Shown here one piece after another: positions 41,317 through 49,201 of a DNA stretch of 51,399 nucleotides (position 1 is the stretch's first letter; each line of letters starts with the position of its first letter). The notes under the pieces are model-generated. The model saw nothing but the letters and a program-made list of their open reading frames with translations. It was not told where the DNA came from and searched no databases. A program made the position numbers and the translations under genes. Source of the DNA: Minisyncoccota bacterium (GTDB lineage: Bacteria > Patescibacteriota > Minisyncoccia > Phycocordibacterales > Zambryskibacteraceae); NCBI GenBank assembly GCA_020059045.1, contig JAGVCW010000004.1:1-51399 (forward strand). The letters are read 5' to 3'.

Positions 41317-41579
41317 GGTTGATTAATTTTATTGATGCGGTCAAGATATGCTAATGTTTCCGCCATCGTTAGGTCAATATCACTACTGCCAAACGAATAC
41401 AAATCAACATTATCTTTTTCAACGTAGATGGTATATTGATCGGGCCACATCTGAAAGTTGATTTGGTACTTATCGGAGTATGCTATAATCCGATTTAAAA
41501 GTGCTGTTCTTATTTTCATTTTTCCTGATACTCTAAGTTTCCAATCTGTCATCAAATCCGGTGTATGTTCTTTACTCAT
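41313..41579 (-). CDS. Hypothetical early protein, 88 aa
   Basis: The ATG at 41579 (MSKEHTPDLMTDWKLRVSGK) is preferred over upstream starts, giving an eight-base overlap with the previous gene. Mixed alpha/beta; PDQYTIYVEKDNVDLYSFGS is a likely beta-hairpin region. No family. Confidence 0.55.
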   Translation of the reverse strand: MSKEHTPDLMTDWKLRVSGKMKIRTALLNRIIAYSDKYQINFQMWPDQYTIYVEKDNVDLYSFGSSDIDLTMAETLAYLDRINKINQP

Positions 41580-41859
41580 GGCTCTCATAATTAAGTCTAT
41601 CCAATTCGGCGGCAATCAGTGCCCCTGCTATTATTAACCTCTCGGAGTAAGATTTATCGCATATCTTATTCCAAATGGTTTTGTTCCAATCTTGAGGGCA
41701 TTGATGATACCTAATTTTTGGAACGTCGATTAACCTCATAGCTGCGTTTCTTAATTGGTGGTTGTGATTTTCCCTAACATCACGTTCAGGTGTACGTCCG
41801 TGCTTCTTTATTTGCTCGTTGCGCTCTTCTTCGATTAATTCAATTCCTGTTTTACTCAT
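41572..41859 (-). CDS. Conserved phage protein of the 'ER-x-EQI' type
   Basis: 95 aa. GIELIEEERNEQIKKHGRTP followed by RNAAMRLIDVP and SERLIIAGALIAAELDRL is the layout of a widespread phage/bacterial family (often annotated as dATP/dGTP diphosphohydrolase-like or hypothetical). The all-helical pattern with acidic residues is compatible with a MazG-type nucleotide hydrolase. The enzymatic function is not proven by visible metal ligands. Confidence 0.6.
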   Translation of the reverse strand: MSKTGIELIEEERNEQIKKHGRTPERDVRENHNHQLRNAAMRLIDVPKIRYHQCPQDWNKTIWNKICDKSYSERLIIAGALIAAELDRLNYESHE

Positions 41860-42223
41860 GGCTTTTTGATTTAGAGGTTAAAACTTCCTTTAGTCCTTCT
41901 AATCCTGGAGGCTGCCCAACTTTTGGCGAACTGAAAAACAATTCCAAGTGGTGGACATACTTTTGAATGGCTTCCCGCAACTCCGCTATCTCTTTGTCCT
42001 TTTCAATAGCTATTTGATGAAGCGATTCTGCAAGATCTGATTCATGCTTTATCTCCTCATCTTTCTCTTTCCTTATTGCGTCCGCCATTATGAAAGCGGC
42101 TTCTTTAGCATATTCTTGTGGAAGGTTACCCCGCCAAAAACCTATCATTAATTCGGCGCTGTGATGCCCGTGATTCTTAGCAACCTGCTCTTTCGCTTGC
42201 GTCCAGTGTTCTTCGTTTGTCAT
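41852..42223 (-). CDS. Coiled-coil early protein, 123 aa
   Basis: A helical protein with a charged coiled coil (IRKEKDEEIKHESDLAESLH and IEKDKEIAELREAIQKYV). N-terminal TNEEHWTQAKEQVAKNHGHH is polar. Eight-base overlap with the following gene. No domain recognised. Confidence 0.6.
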   Translation of the reverse strand: MTNEEHWTQAKEQVAKNHGHHSAELMIGFWRGNLPQEYAKEAAFIMADAIRKEKDEEIKHESDLAESLHQIAIEKDKEIAELREAIQKYVHHLELFFSSPKVGQPPGLEGLKEVLTSKSKSHE

Positions 42224-42233
42224 AGGTTAAAAA

Positions 42234-42404
42234 TTAAACGTCCATTAATCGTAAAATATCACCCTCAACATTCTGTAGAATAACACCAAGTGAATAGCAA
42301 TGGTCATGCTTTGCTTTGTTCTTTATGGCGGCTATTTTATTCCAAAATGCTTTGGAGTGTTTTCCTCCGTACATTGGTTCAAAATTCAGTTTCTTTGTTT
42401 TCAT
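42234..42404 (-). CDS. Small early protein, 56 aa
   Basis: MKTKKLNFEPMYGGKHSKAF then WNKIAAIKNKAKHDHC. A four-base overlap with the upstream gene supports the start. The pattern YGGKHSKAFWNKIA suggests a conserved phage motif. Basic and helical; possibly nucleic-acid binding. Confidence 0.55.
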   Translation of the reverse strand: MKTKKLNFEPMYGGKHSKAFWNKIAAIKNKAKHDHCYSLGVILQNVEGDILRLMDV

Positions 42405-42970
42405 ATTTTCTCAAACGATTTAATGTAGGCTAAAATCTCTTCTTCAGGTGCCTCCGGGTATGCATCCAAAAACAGTTTTCTCCGGGCCGCGTTAATCTTT
42501 TCAATGTGGGCATTTAGGGCGGCAGCCTTTTCAAGTTCGCTGGGTTCTCTTACCTCTACAGGTTTGGGCCTCCATCCTCCGTTCTCCTGAATCTCTTTGC
42601 GGCTCATTGGAGGTATAGCGTTTACTGTTGATGCCTTTTGTACTGCTTCATACCATTCGTTAAGCCTCATTTTGCGCTCTTCTCCGGTTAATACTGGTTC
42701 CTGTTTTACAGGTTCAACTGTCTTACCTTCCTGCGCTTTTTCCCACCAGTTTTTCTTTACCTTGTCAGGAGTTATCTTTAAGATCTTATTGTAAACGTGT
42801 TTCCGGTGCTCTGACATTGGGATACGTTCAAAGGTTGGTTCTGTTATCCCTAGAACAAAAACCTTTCTTGCTGTTTCTTCAAACGTCTTTGGAGAATGAT
42901 GCATACTCGCTTGCTCGTGCCAGCGTTCATCTTCTATTAATTCAATGTACCAATCGGTGAAGGATTTCAT
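42401..42970 (-). CDS. Hypothetical early protein, 189 aa
   Basis: The start at 42970 forms an ATGA overlap; four more residues would be added from 42982. It is charged and mainly helical, with Pro-rich spacers (EGKTVEPVKQEPVLTGEERK, PKPVEVREPSELEK) and a C-terminal EAPEEEILAYIKSFEKI. No catalytic motif seen. Confidence 0.6.
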   Translation of the reverse strand: MKSFTDWYIELIEDERWHEQASMHHSPKTFEETARKVFVLGITEPTFERIPMSEHRKHVYNKILKITPDKVKKNWWEKAQEGKTVEPVKQEPVLTGEERKMRLNEWYEAVQKASTVNAIPPMSRKEIQENGGWRPKPVEVREPSELEKAAALNAHIEKINAARRKLFLDAYPEAPEEEILAYIKSFEKI

Positions 42971-43185
42971 TTTATTCTCCAAATTCTGGTAACCCCGTCA
43001 ACTGTACGTTTTGAAAATTTCATCCCGTGATTGCGAGCGTAATTAATTGCTGAGTTGTAAACATTCATAGCGTTTAACCCTTCAAGGCTAAAACTGTCTC
43101 CAACTTGCATTTCTCCAAATGGGTATTTTGCTATACCACTCCCAGAACCTTTAGGATGTGGAATGTCTTTTTGTATCTTTATCAT
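42967..43185 (-). CDS. Conserved small phage protein (DUF7303-like)
   Basis: 72 aa from ATG 43185. The pattern KYPFGEMQVGDSF then AINYARNHGMKFSKR and RIWRIK is typical of a family of small phage proteins with a 'KYPF..M.VGDSF' start and 'G..R.WR' end. A near-consensus -7 (TGTATTTG, 43198-43205 minus strand) sits just upstream. First gene of the minus operon that runs to 40311. Confidence 0.65.
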   Translation of the reverse strand: MIKIQKDIPHPKGSGSGIAKYPFGEMQVGDSFSLEGLNAMNVYNSAINYARNHGMKFSKRTVDGVTRIWRIK

Positions 43186-43713
43186 GGTATAAATATACAA
43201 ATACAACAAACTAACAATCAACAATAATATTATATTTATTTTTAACCCTTGAAATTACCCTAAAAACAGTGATTCAAGAGCCTAAGAAACGGAAGGAAAG
43301 GAGGCAGGAAACAAGTTTATCCCCTCCCCTCAAAGGAATAAACTCATTACCCTAACCATTCAATCACCTGAAGTTTCCGTATAGTCTTTAGTATGGCTCA
43401 TGGGGCATCAAGTTGCCAACGCTACCCATGATTTTGTAGGATCACAAATGCCGCCTATCAGTACGCTTTTAATCGTTGGTTGTCGATAAGGGGCATAACA
43501 GAGCAGAACCCCGTCAAAAGCCCTTGTTTCGGTCATGCAAGCTGTCAGAGCAACAGACGGCCCTGTAGTGCGAAAGGCCGTTAACGAGAAAAGCCTCAAT
43601 TCATTGGGGCACTACTCCCGCCGAATTAAGGCTTTTAAATGTCTTTGTAGAGACTGATACAAAGGTAGTGCAAATCAGTAATATTTCAAACTTACAACAT
43701 ATCAATCAAAGAA
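43186..43713. other. Non-coding, structured region of the minus arm
   Basis: About 530 bases with no convincing gene. It includes a 14-bp stem with one mismatch (43589-43602 with 43623-43636; core AAAAGCCT/AGGCTTTT) followed by TTTTCTCG on the minus strand, probably the terminator of the upstream operon. GTAGTGC occurs at 43565-43571 and 43665-43671, and its complement at 43609-43615 in the loop, so alternative pairing is possible. Other stems are TCATGGG/CCCATGA near 43400 and GGGG/CCCC near 43500. A small RNA or leader for 43185-40311 may be here. Confidence 0.45.
43589..43636 (-). terminator. Hairpin ending the minus operon
   Basis: AAAAGCCT-C-AATTC pairs with GAATT-A-AGGCTTTT (one mismatch) around a 20-base loop. 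On the minus strand it follows the gene ending at 43714 by about 80 bases and is followed by TTTTCTCG. It could act on both strands. Confidence 0.5.
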
Positions 43714-43983
43714 TCAACTCTCAAGTATCGAATAAATATCGTCCCTTATTTTTCGAAGTTTTTTAACCTCCTGAAGGATCTTATACCCTTCGAAGTAAAA
43801 CCCATACCAGGTAAAAGAATGGTCAGTATGCCACATAAACGACCTTGTAGGGTAAGCAATCATATCCAGATACCAATACCGGCGCTGCCTGAGTCTATTG
43901 TCCCTTAGGTTAATCTCTCGCGTGATGCCGTGGATAGATCGCTGCAATACTGTTCTGTCCTTATTTTCGCTGTATTGTGTCAT
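43714..43983 (-). CDS. Hypothetical early protein, 89 aa
   Basis: Very basic and aromatic: REINLRDNRLRQRRYWYLDM and PTRSFMWHTDHSFTWYGFYF. C-terminal helix (YKILQEVKKLRKIRDDIYSI). It may bind nucleic acid. No family. Confidence 0.55.
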   Translation of the reverse strand: MTQYSENKDRTVLQRSIHGITREINLRDNRLRQRRYWYLDMIAYPTRSFMWHTDHSFTWYGFYFEGYKILQEVKKLRKIRDDIYSILES

Positions 43984-44008
43984 ACCCGGTCTAGTTTATC
44001 GGTCTGCA

Positions 44009-44239
44009 TTAACGGATTTCTCCAAGATTCAATACTTCGAATATTTTAAGCACGTATTCAGGATCGGTTCCCGGATCATCAAACCATTTGGCATCCTGGT
44101 CGTTCTCAGGTAGGGCGAAATGAGCGCGCATAACAGTCTCCCGGAGTAGATTCCTAAGGTTGTCAACGTCCTCCGTGGTGTCCAAAAGCGGTATGTATGA
44201 CTGCCCTACCTTACCGAATAATTTACCTTTGTATTCCAT
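44009..44239 (-). CDS. Hypothetical early protein, 76 aa
   Basis: Acidic helical protein: EDVDNLRNLLRETVMRAHFA, then NDQDAKWFDDPGTDPEYVLK. Preceded by a GC-rich hairpin (GGGGC/GCCCC, 44282-44296) between it and the upstream gene. Similar 'DDPGTDPEYV' strings occur in small phage proteins. Confidence 0.55.
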   Translation of the reverse strand: MEYKGKLFGKVGQSYIPLLDTTEDVDNLRNLLRETVMRAHFALPENDQDAKWFDDPGTDPEYVLKIFEVLNLGEIR

Positions 44240-44312
44240 ATCAAAACAAATTTTTATCTTTTAAATTAAAGCCTCCGTGGTGGGGCCGACTGCCCCTGCT
44301 ACCTGCTACTTT

Positions 44313-44507
44313 TTAAGCTATGTTCCCTATGTCAGGTGCTTTTCCACGGTGGCTGTTTTGTCTATCCTTTTTGACTAAGAAGATAATCAGGTTCACAAAT
44401 GCCCATTCAGTATCGTTCCGGTATGTCAGTTGGGCGTCATAGTCGTTCAATGTACCTTGGATGTATTCCAAAATATCTTCTTCTGATTGTATGTCTTCAA
44501 GTTTCAT
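44313..44507 (-). CDS. Hypothetical early protein, 64 aa
   Basis: Acidic start (MKLEDIQSEEDILEYIQGTL) and a hydrophobic helix (EWAFVNLIIFLVKK). Four-base overlap with the upstream gene. No family. Confidence 0.5.
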   Translation of the reverse strand: MKLEDIQSEEDILEYIQGTLNDYDAQLTYRNDTEWAFVNLIIFLVKKDRQNSHRGKAPDIGNIA

Positions 44508-45031
44508 TTCTTTACTGAATCAGAAAGAACATCTTTCATAAACTCATACATACCAACCTGTTTATAGTTTTTCCAGTCTTCACGCTCGTTCTGTTCGTAC
44601 ATTTCTGTTAATTTATCCCAATGTAATGATAGGCGATGCCACTCAACTGAAAGCGATTTTAACTCACTAACTCGCTCCCTCCATTCCGGTACGGCCTTAA
44701 ATAATTTATAGCACCTGCCGAAGTCATCAGGGTCATAAGGATGGTTAGGACTTGGTTCTTTTTGCCCCATAAAATAAGCCCATATTGATTTAGAACTCAT
44801 CCCAACGTGTCCGTGAGTTATCCACCAATTAGCCCTTTGTTGTTCTGATAGTTCAGGAACTTCAGGTTCCTTCCATGTTGGAGGGCAGTTCTTATGAATT
44901 TTATTAAAAGCTGTCATCATTGCCGTCATCATATCAATTTCAATCGGATATGTCATAACCTGACTTCTACCGCAATGCGTACAAAATAGGTTTTGATTCC
45001 TAATGGTGGTGTGTTCTATTTTCTTTTTCAT
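44504..45031 (-). CDS. Zinc-ribbon-containing phage protein, 175 aa
   Basis: N-terminal CTHCGRSQ (residues 17-24) with a downstream IHKNCPPTW gives possible zinc ligands. The central QRANWWITHGHVGMSSKSIW and HPYDPDDFGRCYKLFKAVPE are conserved in many phage hypothetical proteins; the 'HPYDPDDFGRC' string is characteristic. Function unknown, perhaps nucleic-acid binding. Confidence 0.65.
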   Translation of the reverse strand: MKKKIEHTTIRNQNLFCTHCGRSQVMTYPIEIDMMTAMMTAFNKIHKNCPPTWKEPEVPELSEQQRANWWITHGHVGMSSKSIWAYFMGQKEPSPNHPYDPDDFGRCYKLFKAVPEWRERVSELKSLSVEWHRLSLHWDKLTEMYEQNEREDWKNYKQVGMYEFMKDVLSDSVKK

Positions 45032-45201
45032 ACTTTCAGATTTTCAATTAAACAAACCCTTACAGGATAGACCAATTCACCCATTACATTACGTCTTTTG
45101 GGCTTTAGGAACTCCTCACAAGTCACTACGTCAATGCCTACTTTCTTAACCCTTAGCACTTCATCATCTAATTTATGCCGAACTACATCACCGACTTTCA
45201 T
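45028..45201 (-). CDS. Small SH3-like phage protein, 57 aa
   Basis: MKVGDVVRHKLDDEVLRVKK then RRNVMGELVYPVRVCLIENL. The 'GDVV.......L.V..V' and 'GE.VYPV.V....NL' pattern suggests a small beta-barrel. The start forms a TGATG junction with the upstream stop; ATG 45207 is an alternative. Confidence 0.55.
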   Translation of the reverse strand: MKVGDVVRHKLDDEVLRVKKVGIDVVTCEEFLKPKRRNVMGELVYPVRVCLIENLKV

Positions 45202-45452
45202 CACCATTTTTTAGCAGCCAAGAAAAAACATACACTGAAGGAAGGAAGGAAGATTAAAATTAGTACGATCCCGGTTTTCATTTGATCCGACTTGTCAAAC
45301 GTTTTGTCTAGCCATCCCTGAAAGTCGGGCCAGAAAGCAAGCGACCATATTCCAAGGATAAAAGCTATCACTATTTTGATAGGAGGGCCGATTATGGACC
45401 ATAGAGTTACAGTGTCTTTCCCGTAATTCTTTTCGAAATCTATATGCTTCAT
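45201..45452 (-). CDS. Two-span membrane protein, 83 aa
   Basis: From ATG 45452 (MKHIDFEKNYGKDTVTLWSI). Hydrophobic segments lie near IKIVIAFILGIWSLAFW and TGIVLILIFLPSFSVCFFLA. The ATG further upstream (45497) would overlap the preceding small ORF and is less likely. Function unknown. Confidence 0.55.
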   Translation of the reverse strand: MKHIDFEKNYGKDTVTLWSIIGPPIKIVIAFILGIWSLAFWPDFQGWLDKTFDKSDQMKTGIVLILIFLPSFSVCFFLAAKKW

Positions 45453-45463
45453 AGTTTTAAAGT

Positions 45464-45580
45464 TTAGGTAAACCAGTGCCCCGCAAGTCCCAAACAAATC
45501 GTTATGTGCAATGTTCCTCCTCCGAATACAAGCCGAGGCCGGAGGCCAAATACATCGGCTGGTTTTGGTTTTTTTGCCAT
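45464..45580 (-). CDS. 38-aa membrane peptide with a strong Shine-Dalgarno
   Basis: MAKKPKPADVFGLRPRLVFG, then GGTLHITICLGLAG. The start is preceded on the minus strand by AAAGGAGGTG about nine bases upstream, a near-perfect anti-16S match and unusual in this genome. This makes translation likely despite the small size. Confidence 0.55.
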   Translation of the reverse strand: MAKKPKPADVFGLRPRLVFGGGTLHITICLGLAGHWFT

Positions 45581-45598
45581 AATTAACACCTCCTTTCT

Positions 45599-45991
45599 TT
45601 ATTTTAATTTTACTTCGTCATTTGTGAGCCACTTATGGCTGTTCATTTTCATTCCATCTTTCATTGTTATATCTGAAAGCATTGCCGGAATAGAATATGA
45701 TTTAACAATTGCCTTGCTTCCTTTCATTCCATCCATATGGTCAACCAAAACCTCAACCTCTGAACCCTCTTTTATTATTGATTTTTTAGCGGTGTCAGAG
45801 GTAAAGTCAATGCTAAAAAACTCTTTCAGCTTTTCATTGGTTTCAGTAAAATTACCTTCAGCTTCAAGGCTTTTTTGCACTGCCCAATCTTTTAAATCAG
45901 GGTCATTGTAAACTCTCCTTGCAAGTTCTATGATTTGATTGTAGCCGTGCATTAAGTTGGCTAAATTTTGTTTTGATGATGATTGTGCCAT
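45599..45991 (-). CDS. Hypothetical early protein, 130 aa
   Basis: Helical N terminus (MAQSSSKQNLANLMHGYNQI), acidic middle, and beta-type end (EGSEVEVLVDHMDGMKGSKA, then IVKSYSIPAMLSD) that looks like a KOW/SH3-like segment. It precedes the exonuclease block and may belong to DNA metabolism. No family assigned. Confidence 0.55.
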   Translation of the reverse strand: MAQSSSKQNLANLMHGYNQIIELARRVYNDPDLKDWAVQKSLEAEGNFTETNEKLKEFFSIDFTSDTAKKSIIKEGSEVEVLVDHMDGMKGSKAIVKSYSIPAMLSDITMKDGMKMNSHKWLTNDEVKLK

Positions 45992-46044
45992 AATTATTTA
46001 GTGTTAGGTAAGCCCCTCCCTGCTTTTTAGTTTTAATAATGTAC

Positions 46045-46662
46045 TCATCCGAATTGCTGTTTAAATTTAGCTAAATATTCATCACGAAGCCTTACAACTA
46101 TTTCAGTCTGTTCCAAAAGCTCCTCCTCCCACTCAGAATCTTTCTCAATCTTAATCCTGATCATCCTTTTTTCTTCTGGAACCGGGTAAACTAATCCATT
46201 ATCAGACATCCGTTGTGTCTCAACCAGGTAAGCAGCTATTTCCCAATAAGGAAGCCCTGTAAGGTAGCAGTACATCTTAGCCTGACATTCCTCATCTCGG
46301 CTAACGCCTTTCGTAAGGTAGTTAATCCAGCCCTCCAAAGTGACGGGGCATTTGAAGTCTACCCCATTAACACCAGGAACTTTCGCGTCTGTCGTACCAC
46401 CACAGTCACCCTTTCGGAGCCACTCGCCACGTTCAATATGTCCCGTAACGTAAGTCTCGTAATGGTTGAAAGCATGGTACTCTCCCATCTTACCGTGTTC
46501 TGTCTGCCAGCTTCCGGTATCGTCCGAGAATCGGAAGTACATTGCTATGGCGAGTTGCTTTGCATAGGTAGAGATTCCAACCATGCCATCGCCCTTTAGT
46601 GGAAACATAACCCCACATTTGGAGCCTGTTATAAGTCCGTGTCGTTCTTCGCTGAAGCTCAT
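46045..46662 (-). CDS. YqaJ-family exonuclease (PD-(D/E)xK)
   Basis: 205 aa. SEERHGLITGSKCG (4-17) is the family start. KMGEYHAFNHYE has Glu61, CGGTTDA (88-93) has Asp92, and GVNGVDFKCPVTLEGW has Asp102 and Lys104 (VDFK); CQAKMYCYLTGLPYW follows. This is the YqaJ/lambda-exo catalytic set, which resects double-strand ends to give 3' single strands for recombination. The gene's partner (46659-47015) overlaps by four bases. No annealing protein is recognised. Confidence 0.85.
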   Translation of the reverse strand: MSFSEERHGLITGSKCGVMFPLKGDGMVGISTYAKQLAIAMYFRFSDDTGSWQTEHGKMGEYHAFNHYETYVTGHIERGEWLRKGDCGGTTDAKVPGVNGVDFKCPVTLEGWINYLTKGVSRDEECQAKMYCYLTGLPYWEIAAYLVETQRMSDNGLVYPVPEEKRMIRIKIEKDSEWEEELLEQTEIVVRLRDEYLAKFKQQFG

Positions 46663-47015
46663 TTCGTAGACTTTATGCGTAGGGCCTCAGTTGACTCACC
46701 AAATGCTCTGACCTTTGCCACATAGATAGTGACTGGCTTACCCACCCAATCTTCAATATAGGGTGAGTCCAAGTTACGAGAAATAATCTTGCAGTTTGTC
46801 TTATTCAGGATCATTGGTTTCTTTGCGCCCTTGATTTTTGCCACAATACACGTTTCTTCCTTGACACTCTTGCCATCGAAGCATTTCACGACTTCATTAG
46901 CAACAGATTCTATCATTACGGAGAGTTCTTGACCTGGTTGGAGGTCGTGTGCCCCGATGTAGTTTGGATTAGTTAGTTTTTTCCAGTGCGTAACCGAAGT
47001 TTTTTGTTCGTTCAT
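46659..47015 (-). CDS. Recombination-module partner protein
   Basis: 118 aa. It begins MNEQKTSVTHWKKLTNPNYI, then GAHDL; KKPMILNKTNCKIISRNLDS and PYIEDWVGKPVTIYVAKVRA then FGE follow. These blocks recur next to YqaJ-type exonucleases in many phages, often in combination with ERF or RecT. An OB-like, ssDNA-related role is plausible but not proven. It is the upstream half of a two-gene exonuclease unit. Confidence 0.6.
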   Translation of the reverse strand: MNEQKTSVTHWKKLTNPNYIGAHDLQPGQELSVMIESVANEVVKCFDGKSVKEETCIVAKIKGAKKPMILNKTNCKIISRNLDSPYIEDWVGKPVTIYVAKVRAFGESTEALRIKSTK

Positions 47016-47104
47016 AGTAGTGAGAATAAAATAGTTAAAGCCATTATTAAAACCGTCCAGTTAACCCACTTTTCGGTTGTAGCTTCGGAGGTGGTGTCTT
47101 TCAT
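47012..47104 (-). CDS. 30-aa membrane peptide
   Basis: MKDTTSEATTEKWVNWTVLI then MALTILFSLL: a polar half and a hydrophobic half. Four-base overlap with the 47015 start. Probable but unverified membrane micropeptide. Confidence 0.45.
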   Translation of the reverse strand: MKDTTSEATTEKWVNWTVLIMALTILFSLL

Positions 47105-47105
47105 G

Positions 47106-47336
47106 TTAAAATAGTTTCGGTTTGTTTTTCAAGTCATTAATTTCCAGTTCCAGAGCTACACACCGGGCAAGATACCAGATGAAAGTATTCTCAGGCTCTT
47201 TGTTGTCTAGTTCCAGGATGTTGTAAGCAAACATTTCCTCGTTGTTCTCCATCGTGTAGACTTCACATTTGAGGTCATGGAGGGCGCACTGTCTTTCGAT
47301 AGCGTCACGGTCTGATTTCCCAGCTTTTACAATCAT
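47106..47336 (-). CDS. Hypothetical early protein, 76 aa
   Basis: Begins MIVKAGKSDRDAIERQCALH; a charged, helical protein ending LELEINDLKNKPKLF. Four-base overlap with the upstream gene. No domain recognised. Confidence 0.55.
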   Translation of the reverse strand: MIVKAGKSDRDAIERQCALHDLKCEVYTMENNEEMFAYNILELDNKEPENTFIWYLARCVALELEINDLKNKPKLF

Positions 47337-47611
47337 AGTTCGTTGTTCATTGCGGCCATTAATAGTATAACATTCTCTCTTATTGGAGTAAGGTCAGTTT
47401 CAAAATCACCGCTATAAGTATATCTTTCATTTTGATTGTCAGATATTCCCCAGTAAACTACTTCCATACCATAACTAAAAAGTTGGAAAAATTTATCCTT
47501 CTCAAAAATTGAACATAACCCACCTGCGACTGTTTCAGTCTCTCTGTATGGAATATGACCAGTCTCAAGGCACTTGAAATAAAAATCCAGATAAGGCGTT
47601 TTCTTTTTCAT
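47333..47611 (-). CDS. Hypothetical early protein, 92 aa
   Basis: MKKKTPYLDFYFKCLETGHI then PYRETETVAGGLCSIF; two Cys, several aromatics. Four-base overlaps on both sides. Phage proteins with a similar 'YL.FY..C...G..P' opening exist, of unknown function. Confidence 0.55.
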   Translation of the reverse strand: MKKKTPYLDFYFKCLETGHIPYRETETVAGGLCSIFEKDKFFQLFSYGMEVVYWGISDNQNERYTYSGDFETDLTPIRENVILLMAAMNNEL

Positions 47612-47823
47612 AACAATTCAGGGGCTAAGGTGTAATTAACTGATTCGTTCCATGTCCAGTAAAGGTTAAGCATTTCACCGGTAAACTCATGCTTTGTGCC
47701 GTTCTCACAGTTGTAATAACTCACTCCATTACGGAGGTCTTTCCATCGCTGTTCAGGATCGCTTGCGCAGTCAAAGTCTGCCATAACCTGGAATAATGAT
47801 TTGTTTGGATCGGGTATAAACAT
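47608..47823 (-). CDS. Hypothetical early protein, 71 aa
   Basis: MFIPDPNKSLFQVMADFDCA, then WKDLRNGVSYYNCENGTKHE. Acidic and aromatic; predicted mixed fold. No family. Confidence 0.5.
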   Translation of the reverse strand: MFIPDPNKSLFQVMADFDCASDPEQRWKDLRNGVSYYNCENGTKHEFTGEMLNLYWTWNESVNYTLAPELL

Positions 47824-47834
47824 TGCTATAGGTT

Positions 47835-48068
47835 TTAAAATTCCGCTGGCCTTGCTTCGAATTTTTTAGGATCTTGTTCTCCCTTAATTGGTCCTACGCT
47901 ATCCCACACAAATCCATATTTTGCAGCAAGCTCCTTCCAAAATTCATTTGCTCGTTCTTGTTTATCCAAGCCGCTCCAATAACTTCCAAACTTCATAACA
48001 GGAGTATTATCCTGAGAAATAGATCTCATTTTATCAAACTCCTCATTTGTCATTTCGTAATTTTTCAT
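47835..48068 (-). CDS. Conserved phage protein, 77 aa
   Basis: From ATG 48068 (MKNYEMTNEEFDKMRSISQD). ANEFWKELAAKYGFVWDSVG, then KKFEARPAEF matches the 'N..W..L..KYGFVWD.V.P' pattern found in small proteins of many phages. Function unknown. Two bases separate it from the upstream stop. Confidence 0.65.
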   Translation of the reverse strand: MKNYEMTNEEFDKMRSISQDNTPVMKFGSYWSGLDKQERANEFWKELAAKYGFVWDSVGPIKGEQDPKKFEARPAEF

Positions 48069-48069
48069 A

Positions 48070-48305
48070 TTAATCGTTGTTTTCGTATTTTTCACGTTCG
48101 TAATGTGCATTTAATTCAAGTTGTTCTATGAACTCACAGCGTTCCCGCCATTCGTCTGAAGATACTTTTACGGTCCCCTCTTCAACATCTTTAAGAAGTG
48201 CGTTCTCTTCCGTTTCTTTTAGTCGGGTGTAAAAGCGTTCTGGTTCGTGAAGTTGATGGCCTACTCCGTGGTAAACAGGGTCTAGGTTGTTTGTGTATGA
48301 TTGGC

Positions 48306-48309
<4 letters not shown>
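48070..48309 (-). CDS. Hypothetical early protein, 79 aa
   Basis: ATG 48309 gives an ATGA overlap with the upstream gene. Charged and helical: SYTNNLDPVYHGVGHQLHEP, then KDVEEGTVKVSSDEWRERCE. No family. Confidence 0.55.
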
Positions 48310-48839
<530 letters not shown>

Positions 48840-48850
48840 AGTGTTTCTGA

Positions 48851-49069
48851 TTAAGCGATAGCCCTTAAAGTTCTTTTAGTTGGAGTTCCTACCCTATTGT
48901 ATGAAACTAAAGTAACCGAATTACCAGTATGTAGTTTTTCAATATCCTCAGGGGTAATTTTATGACCACCGGAAACCATTTCTTCAATAGTGGATTCAAA
49001 GGTTGAACTTGTGAATGTCGCTCCGCTGATTTCAGTTACTCTGATTTTGATATTTGTGATTGGTTGCAT
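48851..49069 (-). CDS. First gene of the minus arm, 72 aa
   Basis: MQPITNIKIRVTEISGATFT, then PEDIEKLHTGNSVTLVSYNR. Mixed alpha/beta. It is the first gene downstream of the divergent control region, so it should be expressed very early. Its leader and first four codons are copied at the next gene. Confidence 0.6.
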   Translation of the reverse strand: MQPITNIKIRVTEISGATFTSSTFESTIEEMVSGGHKITPEDIEKLHTGNSVTLVSYNRVGTPTKRTLRAIA

Positions 49070-49082
49070 AGTGTTTCTGATT
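49057..49082 (-). repeat. 26-bp leader repeat, copy 2
   Basis: The second copy of the repeat at 48827-48852; it contains the ATG of the 49069 gene and the AATCAGAAACACT leader. Confidence 0.85.
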
Positions 49083-49092
49083 GATTACGTAA

Positions 49093-49172
49093 CAAAGGAA
49101 AAGAAAGGTTTTCAATTATGCAAACTTTTGTTTGAAATATTTAATATATTTATTTTCAACGTTTGTTTGCAT
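49093..49172. promoter_or_regulatory. Divergent control region with ATGCAAAC/GTTTGCAT inverted repeat
   Basis: ATGCAAAC (49118-49125) and GTTTGCAT (49165-49172) are inverted copies. On the minus strand, TTTG (49121-49124) and TTCCTTTG (49093-49100) are 20 bases apart, a good promoter (one mismatch in the -7) for the minus arm; its -33 lies inside the first arm of the repeat. The plus arm has a weaker candidate. A regulator bound at both arms could control both directions. Confidence 0.5.
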
Positions 49173-49201
49173 TTCTAAATTATTATTACGTGCTTTGGTC
49201 T

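Noticed and set aside
43408-43599. Minus-strand ORF of 63 aa
   Set aside because: Lies in a structured non-coding region, with no overlap or family signal.
45504-45911. Plus-strand ORF of 135 aa
   Set aside because: Antisense to two minus-strand genes and Ser/Phe-rich without a family; a shadow.
46213-46599. Plus-strand ORF of 128 aa
   Set aside because: Antisense shadow of the exonuclease gene.
49163-49201. TTG-initiated extension of the 49202 gene
   Set aside because: It lies in the inverted repeat of the control region.
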